From assembly GCA_021106915.1 (NCBI GenBank), contig JAIOTH010000091.1, positions 1 through 6,112 on the forward strand: DNA of 6,112 nt, read 5' to 3'. Origin of the DNA: a bacterium. GTDB taxonomy: Bacteria; Patescibacteriota; Patescibacteriia; UBA1558; S5-K13. The position numbers and the translations under genes were made by a program. A model generated the notes under the pieces. The model was not told where the DNA came from. It did not search any database and saw nothing but the letters and a program-made list of their open reading frames with translations. Below, piece by piece: positions 1 through 5,039 of this stretch. The first letter of the stretch is position 1, and the number at the start of each line of letters is the position of its first letter.

Positions 1-1560
1 ATGCGTATTTTAATAACTGGTGGAGCAGGATTTATTGGTGCTAATTTAACTAAATATTTATTAAATCAAGGACATAAAGTAATTGTGGTTGATAATTTTT
101 TTAGTGGCAGAAAAGAGAATATAAAAGAATTTTTGAAAAATCCAAAGTTCAAATTAATCGTTCATGATATTAGAAAACCATTAAAAATTAGTGGAATTGA
201 TCAAGTTTATCATTTAGCTTCTTTAGCCTCTCCAGATCATTATTTATTTGATCCAGTGGCCACTTTGGAAACTAATGTGATTGGTACAAAAAATATTTTA
301 GATTTAGCCTTGAAAAATAGAGCTCGAATTTTATTTACTTCTACATCTGAAGTTTATGGTGACCCTTTAGTTAATCCGCAGGATGAAAATTATTTTGGAA
401 ATGTAGATCCCATGGGTAGGAGATCTTGTTATGATGAGGGAAAACGAGCCGCTGAAACACTTTTTGCTGATTATCACCGGCAATATAATTTAGATATTAG
501 AATTGTACGTCTTTTTAATATTTACGGACCAAAAATGGCGACTAATGATGGTCGAGTGGTTTCTAATTTTGCTACTCAATGTCTGAATGGTGATCCAATA
601 ACTATTTATGGAGACGGTTCTCATACACGAAGTTTTATGTATATTGATGATTTATTGCCAGCTTTAGATAAGGTAATGAATAAAAATAATGACATTGGTC
701 CGATTAATTTAGGTAATCCAGATGAGAAAACAATTTTGGAATTAGCAAAACTTATTAAAGAAAAAATTAATTCTCAGAGCCAATTAAAGTTTATAAAATT
801 AGAAAATCAACCAGGAAGATTGGATGATCCTAAATTAAGATGTCCAAATATTGAAAAAGCTAAAAGAATATTAAATTGGGAGCCAAAAATAAAATTAGAA
901 GATGGGATCACTAAGACTATTGAGTATTTTAGAGAATCCTTAAAAAATAAAGATAGAATATTGATTTTATCAACTGCTTATTTACCTTTGGAGGGTCCGG
1001 CCGAAGAAATGGTTAAGGAAATTACTAATCGTTTAAAAAATTGGGAATTTGATTTGATTACTTCAAAATTAAGTTCAAAATTAGATAATTTTGAGAGATT
1101 AGGAAATGTGAATATTTATCGTTTAGGATCAGGGCAAACTTTAGATAAATATTTATTTCCCTTTTTAGCCATTAGAAAATTTAAAGAATTAAATAAAAAA
1201 AATAATTACCATGTAATTTGGTCAGTAATGGCTACTTATGCTTCAATTGCTAGTTTTTTTATTTCAGTTTTTGTTAAAAAATTACCAATTATGATTACTA
1301 TGGTTAAGGGTGAAAAATCTCAAAAAACTCAACGAAAAATTAAATGTATTTATCCTTTTTATAAATTAATCTTAAAACAATCGCATTCTATTATTACTTT
1401 TGATGAAGAACTTCGGAATAAATTAAAGATGATTCAATCTGATAATAATATTTTAAAATTATCATTTAATGAAGATGATTCTAAATGGGAAATTGTTACT
1501 AAAAAAGTTAAAGAAACACTACAAAGATTAGAAATTTTAGGAACGAGGTTGAAAAAATAA
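1..1560 (+). CDS. UDP-glucuronate decarboxylase (UDP-xylose synthase type) fused to a half GT4 glycosyltransferase domain
   Basis: Residues 1 to about 313 form an extended short-chain dehydrogenase/reductase expected to convert UDP-glucuronate to UDP-xylose in the cytoplasm using bound NAD. Seen: the Rossmann loop GGAGFIG (7-13), D31-N32 for the adenosine ribose, TSTSEVYG (113-120) with E117, the catalytic pair Y144 and K148 in RSCYDEGKR (141-149), and GDGSHTRSF (204-212) with R210. The SEVYGDP, SCYDEGK and TRSF blocks are hallmarks of UDP-xylose synthase rather than dTDP-glucose dehydratase. Such enzymes usually stop near 310-320 residues. Here the frame runs on without a break into about 200 residues resembling a GT4 N-terminal domain (separate entry). 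The ATG is at base 1 and gives a normal family N-terminus; upstream context is unseen. The decarboxylase assignment is strong, the exact product somewhat less so, and the role of the extension is unknown. Confidence 0.87.
   Translation: MRILITGGAGFIGANLTKYLLNQGHKVIVVDNFFSGRKENIKEFLKNPKFKLIVHDIRKPLKISGIDQVYHLASLASPDHYLFDPVATLETNVIGTKNILDLALKNRARILFTSTSEVYGDPLVNPQDENYFGNVDPMGRRSCYDEGKRAAETLFADYHRQYNLDIRIVRLFNIYGPKMATNDGRVVSNFATQCLNGDPITIYGDGSHTRSFMYIDDLLPALDKVMNKNNDIGPINLGNPDEKTILELAKLIKEKINSQSQLKFIKLENQPGRLDDPKLRCPNIEKAKRILNWEPKIKLEDGITKTIEYFRESLKNKDRILILSTAYLPLEGPAEEMVKEITNRLKNWEFDLITSKLSSKLDNFERLGNVNIYRLGSGQTLDKYLFPFLAIRKFKELNKKNNYHVIWSVMATYASIASFFISVFVKKLPIMITMVKGEKSQKTQRKIKCIYPFYKLILKQSHSIITFDEELRNKLKMIQSDNNILKLSFNEDDSKWEIVTKKVKETLQRLEILGTRLKK
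946..1557 (+). other. C-terminal extension of the decarboxylase: truncated GT4-like N-terminal domain
   Basis: Residues about 316-519 of the first protein align by eye with residues 5 to about 180 of the next gene. Matching blocks are ILILSTAYLP with ILIFSTNYFP, GPAEEMVKEI with GGAEMAIREI, LDKYLF with IDKYLF, and WSVMATYAS with WAMMASYAG. This is the acceptor-side Rossmann half of a GT-B enzyme. The donor-binding half is absent: there is no GR-x5-KN block, no G-x-GP block and no E-x7-E. The last 30 residues (SKWEIVTKKVKETL) resemble the usual GT4 C-terminal helix, such as YSWKSVAEKMNNIF in the neighbour. That pattern fits a fused glycosyltransferase whose middle was deleted. G-G of the glycine loop is G332-P333 here. 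It is probably not a transferase by itself; it may be a remnant or a binding/partner domain. Confidence 0.72.
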
Positions 1561-1643
1561 TTTCTAATTACAAATTATTAATTTCAAATAAATATCTAAT
1601 GGTTTAATTTAAAATTAAACAAAAAATAAATTTCAAAATTCAA
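1561..1643. other. AT-rich spacer between the first two genes
   Basis: These 83 bases are the only real gap between genes in the window. It is almost entirely A and T, with the 9-mer AATTTCAAA repeated at 1580-1588 and 1629-1637 and a short inverted repeat at 1602-1620. I see no stem followed by a T-run on the plus strand, no convincing -35/-10 pair (TATCTA at 1593-1598 is the nearest -10-like string and lacks a -35 partner) and no Shine-Dalgarno sequence before the ATG at 1644. Whether a promoter lies here cannot be decided from the sequence. Confidence 0.6.
1602..1620. repeat. AT-only short inverted repeat in the spacer
   Basis: Arms GTTTAATTT (1602-1610) and AAATTAAAC (1612-1620) are perfect reverse complements around a single A. 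As RNA it would need a small loop, leaving about 8 weak A-U-rich pairs. The following bases are A-rich rather than T-rich, so this is not a classical intrinsic terminator. Its core AATTTAAAATT (1606-1616) recurs three times at 4635-4666. Confidence 0.5.
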
Positions 1644-2708
1644 ATGATTAAAAATAAAAAAATATTGATATTTTCTACAAATTATTTTCCTCATGTTGGG
1701 GGAGCGGAGATGGCGATTAGGGAAATTTGCAAAAGATTGCCAGAAAATGAATATCATCTAATTACTACTAAATTTGAAAAAGGAATTTCTGCTTATGAAA
1801 AAGTAGAAAATGTCCATGTTTATCGAGTTGGAATTGGTTTTAAAATAGATAAATATCTGTTTTTTATTTTGTCTCAATTCAAAGCCTGTAGTTTAAATAA
1901 AAAATATCATTTTGATATTGTTTGGGCAATGATGGCTTCTTATGCTGGTTTAGCAACTTGGATTTTTAAAAAGTTTCATCAAAATGTTAAATATTTATTG
2001 ACTCTTCAATCTGGCGATAGTGATGAATTTATGAAAAAAAGAACTTGGTGGTGGAATGGGGTTTATCAAAAGATTTATCGAGAAGCCAATTATATTCAAG
2101 CTATTTCTAATTTTTTGATTGATCGAGCTAAGAGATATGGATTTGAAGGTGAGAACATCGAATTAGTACCCAATGGGGTAGATATTCAGAATTTTACAAA
2201 AAAGTTAAATGAAGAAGAAAAGAGGAGTTTAAAAAACGAATTAGAAATTACCATGCCTACCGGCAGGCAGGCTGATGATAATAAAATTATTATTTCTTTG
2301 TCTCGTTTAGCAATGAAAAATGCTATGAATGATTTGATTGATTCATTAAAGTATTTGCCAAAAAATTATAAATTAATTATTTGTGGTGTGGGGCCATTGG
2401 AGGAAAGTTTAAAGTTGCAGGCAAAGAAGCAAGGCCTTGCGTCTGTACAAAATAAAGAAGATAGGGTTTTGTTTGCTGGATTTGTAGATTATAAAGAGCT
2501 TTATAAATATTTAAATATTGCAGATGTGTTTTGTCGCCCATCATTATCAGAAGGTTTGGGTAATGTATTTTTAGAGTCTATGGCAGCTAAAGTGCCGGTT
2601 ATAGCGACTGAAGTGGGAGGAATTCCGGATTTTTTAAAAAATGAAGAAACTGGTTTATTTTGTAAGGTAAAAAATTCAAAAGATATTGCTGAAAAGTTCA
2701 GTTATTGA
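1644..2708 (+). CDS. GT4-family glycosyltransferase, frameshifted near its 3' end
   Basis: A retaining GT-B glycosyltransferase of the GT4 family, cytoplasmic or peripheral to the membrane, transferring a sugar from a nucleotide donor to a growing glycan; the specific sugar cannot be read from sequence. Seen: N-terminal Rossmann domain with the glycine loop GGAE (19-22), the VPNGVD hinge (175-180), the donor domain with SRLAMKN (220-226), GVGPLEESL (248-256), and E303-x7-E311 in EGLGNVFLE. The frame closes at 2706-2708, about 40 residues before a GT4 protein normally ends; the missing helix is encoded in another frame just downstream (separate entry), so the intact length would be 393. Two regions look inserted: MPTGRQA (204-210), from a GC-rich palindrome, and roughly ASVQNKE (266-272), next to another palindrome. 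There is no Shine-Dalgarno before the ATG, but MIKNKKILIF is a normal family start. Confidence 0.85.
   Translation: MIKNKKILIFSTNYFPHVGGAEMAIREICKRLPENEYHLITTKFEKGISAYEKVENVHVYRVGIGFKIDKYLFFILSQFKACSLNKKYHFDIVWAMMASYAGLATWIFKKFHQNVKYLLTLQSGDSDEFMKKRTWWWNGVYQKIYREANYIQAISNFLIDRAKRYGFEGENIELVPNGVDIQNFTKKLNEEEKRSLKNELEITMPTGRQADDNKIIISLSRLAMKNAMNDLIDSLKYLPKNYKLIICGVGPLEESLKLQAKKQGLASVQNKEDRVLFAGFVDYKELYKYLNIADVFCRPSLSEGLGNVFLESMAAKVPVIATEVGGIPDFLKNEETGLFCKVKNSKDIAEKFSY
2247..2276. repeat. GC-rich palindromic element, copy A, inside a glycosyltransferase gene
   Basis: The core TGCCTACCGGCAGGCA (2254-2269) is a 16-base palindrome centred on CCGG with one A:C mismatch (2259/2264). It stands out as GC-rich in AT-rich surroundings. 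The 30 bases here match 4444-4473 at 25 positions. It is translated in frame as residues 202-211, adding MPTGRQA in the linker just before the first strand of the donor domain. I recall similar TGCCGGCAGGCAGG palindromes as a frequent dispersed motif in Patescibacteria genomes, but cannot verify this here. Confidence 0.78.
2425..2444. repeat. Palindrome centred on GGCC inside the glycosyltransferase gene
   Basis: A 20-base inverted repeat: GCAAGGCCTTGC (2429-2440) is a perfect 12-base palindrome, and with one mismatched pair (2428/2441) the symmetry extends to AGA (2425-2427) and TCT (2442-2444). It falls where the protein seems to carry about seven extra residues compared with the usual G-L-E-D-R-V join of GT4 enzymes. 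The 7-mer AAAGAAG occurs on both sides (2423-2429 and 2454-2460), but in such A-rich DNA this may be chance. It could be a second class of small inserted element. Confidence 0.5.
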
Positions 2709-2824
2709 TGAAAAATGAAAATTTAAGAAATAAGATTATTGAAAATGGCTACAATATGGTGATTGCTAACTATTCTTGGAAATCAGTAGCCGAAAAAATG
2801 AATAATATATTCAACAAATTATGA
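2693..2824 (+). pseudogene. Displaced C-terminal end of the preceding GT4 gene (other reading frame)
   Basis: Continuing from the A-run at 2692-2695 in the -1 frame gives VQLLMKNENLRNKII, then YSWKSVAEKMNNIFNKL, closing with TGA at 2822-2824. This is the classic GT4 C-terminal helix: a small aromatic-tryptophan block followed by an amphipathic tail. One extra A at 2692-2695 would join it to the upstream frame as A-E-K-V-Q-L-L and give a 393-residue protein. The restored stop also makes an ATGA overlap with the next start at 2821, the same junction as the next gene pair. This supports a single-base loss, either real or a sequencing/assembly error. Confidence 0.85.
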
Positions 2825-3939
2825 AAATTTTGATTACAACCGGGATTTATCCACCAGAATCTGGCGGACCAGCCACTTATGTTCAAAATTTGGCCAAGAT
2901 ATTAGTTAAACAAGGGCATCAAATAATGGTTATAACTTATTCAGACGAGAATTACTATGATGGTGATGATTTTTTGAGCTATAAATTGATTAGAATTAAA
3001 AGATCTAATAAATTATTTAATTATTTGAAATTTTTTAAGGCTATTATGAGAAATATAAAGGATTTTGATATGGTTTATTGCATTGATCATTTTAGTGCTG
3101 GGATTCCATCAGTTTTAGTATCAAAATTTCAAAAAAAGAAAATTGCTATTAGAGTGGGAGGGGATTTTATTTGGGAAAGATATTCAAGAATAACAGAAAA
3201 AGGAGTTAGTTTGAGAGATTATTATGATCAAAATTTGTATCAGAAAGATTGGTTGAGATTTTGGATCATTAAGTTAGTTTTTAAATTCACAGATTTGATT
3301 ATTTTTACCACTAAATTTCAAAAGGAAATATTTGAAAATCCTTATAAATTAAAAGATAGTAAAATTAAATTTATAGGCAATGCATCGTCTAATATTTCAG
3401 TTAATGATTTCCATGCCAGTAAGAATAATGAAATATTATGGGCTGGTAGAATGATTAAATTAAAAAATTTGGAAAAATTAATTAAAGCATTTTCAGAAAT
3501 TAATAATAAGCAATATACTTTGAGTTTAATTGGTGATGGAGAAATAAAAAAAGAATTACAAAAATTAGTTCAAGAAAATAATTTGAATAATATTAAATTT
3601 ATCGGTAAAATTTCCAGAAAAGAACTAAATCAAAAAATAAAAACGTGTTATGCTTTTGTTTTACCAAGTTATACTGACATTAGTCCTAATGTTATTTTAG
3701 AATGTATTCATCATAATATTCCTTTTATAATTACTAAAGAGCATGGATTTGATTTTTTGAAAAATAAAGCTTTAGCTTTTGATCCAAATAATCAAGAAGA
3801 ACTTAAAAAATGTCTAAATAAAATTATTGATGATCAATTTTATAATGAATATAAGAAACAAATTTCGGAGATAGAATATAATTATTTTTATCAAGATATA
3901 GCAGAGGATACTATTAAGTTATTTAAAGAAATATTATGA
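2821..3939 (+). CDS. GT4-family glycosyltransferase
   Basis: A retaining GT-B glycosyltransferase of normal length (372 residues), probably adding one sugar to the same glycan as its neighbours; donor and acceptor are unknown. Seen: N-terminal domain starting MKILITTGIYPPESGGPATYV with the glycine loop G15-G16-P17; an aromatic-rich middle (DYYDQNLYQKDW, 133-144) typical of one GT4 subgroup; WAGRMIKLKN (207-216) with R210 and K215 for the donor diphosphate; LIGDGE (236-241); and SPNVILE ending in E294. The first acid of the usual E-x7-E motif is aspartate (D286), so the pair is D-x7-E. The start ATG overlaps the restored stop of the upstream gene (ATGA), and its own stop overlaps the next start in the same way, implying translational coupling. 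No Shine-Dalgarno is visible before the ATG. Confidence 0.88.
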   Translation: MKILITTGIYPPESGGPATYVQNLAKILVKQGHQIMVITYSDENYYDGDDFLSYKLIRIKRSNKLFNYLKFFKAIMRNIKDFDMVYCIDHFSAGIPSVLVSKFQKKKIAIRVGGDFIWERYSRITEKGVSLRDYYDQNLYQKDWLRFWIIKLVFKFTDLIIFTTKFQKEIFENPYKLKDSKIKFIGNASSNISVNDFHASKNNEILWAGRMIKLKNLEKLIKAFSEINNKQYTLSLIGDGEIKKELQKLVQENNLNNIKFIGKISRKELNQKIKTCYAFVLPSYTDISPNVILECIHHNIPFIITKEHGFDFLKNKALAFDPNNQEELKKCLNKIIDDQFYNEYKKQISEIEYNYFYQDIAEDTIKLFKEIL

Positions 3940-5039
3940 AAATTTTAAGTATTGGTAATGACAAAAATTTATTGGATAAAAATTCTAATGTTTCAAAAAG
4001 GATTGTTGAATATGGTGATTTAGTAGAAAAGTATACTGTTATAACCTTAGCTTATCAAGATAATTATTTAGATTTGTCTTCCAATATTAAAATTGTAGCC
4101 GTAAATCGTTCTAATAAGATTGTGGCAATATTTAAATTATGGAAAGTTATAGAAGAAACTTTAAGAAATGAAGAATATGATTTAATTACAGTTCAGGATG
4201 TTTATTTTATTGGATTTTTGGCTTTAAAATTGGCTAGTAAATATAATTTAGGATTAGAAATTCAAGTGCATGGTTTTGAAAAATTCAAAGGTATTAGAAA
4301 GTTAATTGCTCAATATACAATTAAAAGGGCTGATGCAGTTCGAGTAGTAAGTCAAAGATTGAAGAAGCAATTAATTCAAGATTTTAAAGTTGATGAAAAT
4401 AAAATTACAGTGGTTCCAGTGTATGTGGGGGCAAAAAAAACGAATTACCTTGCTTACTGGCAGGCAGGCGAATCACGAATTACAGATAAAAAAAGAGATA
4501 AATTTATTTTTTTGACTGTAGGGAGATTGGTTCCAATTAAAAATATTGAAATGCAAATTGAAGCCATGGCTAATTTGAAAAAGAAATATTCTAATATTGA
4601 GTTGTGGATTGTGGGTAGTGGCCCAGAAGAGAATAATTTAAAATTTAAAATTAAAAATTTAAAATTAGAGGAGAGTGTAAGGTTGCTAGGCTGGAAAGAT
4701 GATTTAGATAAATTTTATCAGCAAGCAAATTGTTTTTTACTTACCTCTGATTCAGAAGGTTATGGAATGGTTATTATTGAAGCAGCTAAATATGGATTGC
4801 CAATTATCATGACTGACGTAGGTTGTGCTGGTGAATTTATTAAAAATAATGAAAACGGCATTATCATAGATATTAATGATCAAGATGCTTTAGAAATAGA
4901 AATGAGTAAATTAATTGAGAATGAAGAATTAAGAGTTAAGCTAGGAAATAATGCTCAGAGATCTGTTAAAAATTTATTAAATAAGGAAAAAACTTTAAAT
5001 CTATATAAAAAGTCATGGAAGAAAGTAATAAAAAGATAA
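3936..5039 (+). CDS. GT4-family glycosyltransferase with a linker insertion
   Basis: A retaining GT-B enzyme of 367 residues. The N-terminus, MKILSIGNDKNLLDKNSNVSKR, belongs to a GT4 subgroup without the GG-x-E glycine loop. It then has a short acceptor domain with VHGFEKF (111-117) and VVSQRLKKQL (137-146), a donor domain with TVGRLVPIKN (194-203; R197, K202), VGSGPEENNL (226-235), and E274-x7-E282 in EGYGMVIIE. Residues about 169-183 (TNYLAYWQAGESRIT) are out of character between the VPVY strand and KFIFLTVGR; they come from a GC-rich repeat with flanking 9-base direct repeats. The stop at 5037-5039 lies inside the next gene. The ATG is fixed by the ATGA overlap with the previous gene. The sugar specificity cannot be told. 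Confidence 0.88.
   Translation: MKILSIGNDKNLLDKNSNVSKRIVEYGDLVEKYTVITLAYQDNYLDLSSNIKIVAVNRSNKIVAIFKLWKVIEETLRNEEYDLITVQDVYFIGFLALKLASKYNLGLEIQVHGFEKFKGIRKLIAQYTIKRADAVRVVSQRLKKQLIQDFKVDENKITVVPVYVGAKKTNYLAYWQAGESRITDKKRDKFIFLTVGRLVPIKNIEMQIEAMANLKKKYSNIELWIVGSGPEENNLKFKIKNLKLEESVRLLGWKDDLDKFYQQANCFLLTSDSEGYGMVIIEAAKYGLPIIMTDVGCAGEFIKNNENGIIIDINDQDALEIEMSKLIENEELRVKLGNNAQRSVKNLLNKEKTLNLYKKSWKKVIKR
4440..4483. repeat. GC-rich palindromic element, copy B, flanked by 9-base direct repeats
   Basis: The core TGCTTACTGGCAGGCA (4451-4466) differs from copy A at two positions and keeps the same A:C mismatch (4456/4461), so the two share a recent ancestor. ACGAATTAC occurs on both sides, at 4440-4448 and 4475-4483, like a target duplication. 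The 35-base period is not a multiple of three, however, and ACGAATTAC may itself belong to a dispersed AT-rich repeat, so this reading is tentative. Translation is in frame but one base offset from copy A, giving Y-L-A-Y-W-Q-A-G-E. Confidence 0.75.
4635..4666. repeat. Three copies of an AT-only 11-mer inside a coding region
   Basis: AATTTAAAATT occurs at 4635-4645, 4642-4652 and 4656-4666, and once more in the spacer at 1606-1616. In the protein it encodes NLKFKIKNLKL (residues 234-244), which fits the normal helix after the G-x-GP-E motif of GT4 enzymes. It may be simple sequence drift under AT pressure rather than an element. Confidence 0.4.

Noticed and set aside
1228..1290. Membrane segment in the first protein's extension (TYASIASFFISVFVKKLPIMITM)
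   Set aside because: It aligns with the internal helix and strand of the GT4 N-terminal fold in the next gene (SYAGLATWIFKKF), so a soluble helix is more likely.
1561..1643. Promoter or intrinsic terminator in the spacer
   Set aside because: The inverted repeat is AT-only and not followed by a T-run, and the single -10-like string has no matching -35 element.
2690..2700. Programmed -1 ribosomal frameshift site
   Set aside because: The sequence GAA AAG TTC does not form an X-XXY-YYZ slippery heptamer, and I see no clear pseudoknot or strong stem just downstream. A lost base is simpler.
2706..2726. UGA recoded as glycine, as in some Patescibacteria lineages, to read through the end of the GT4 gene
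   Set aside because: Reading through 2706-2708 meets a second TGA at once and TAA at 2724-2726 without producing GT4-like sequence; the -1 frame gives the family C-terminus instead. UGA also acts as the stop in the ATGA overlaps.
2699..2824. Separate small gene starting at ATG 2708
   Set aside because: Its 38 codons match the C-terminal tail of a GT4 enzyme and lack a ribosome binding site, so it is a displaced end rather than an independent gene.
4440..4483. CRISPR repeat
   Set aside because: There are only two short direct repeats, with one intervening segment inside an open glycosyltransferase frame and no array.
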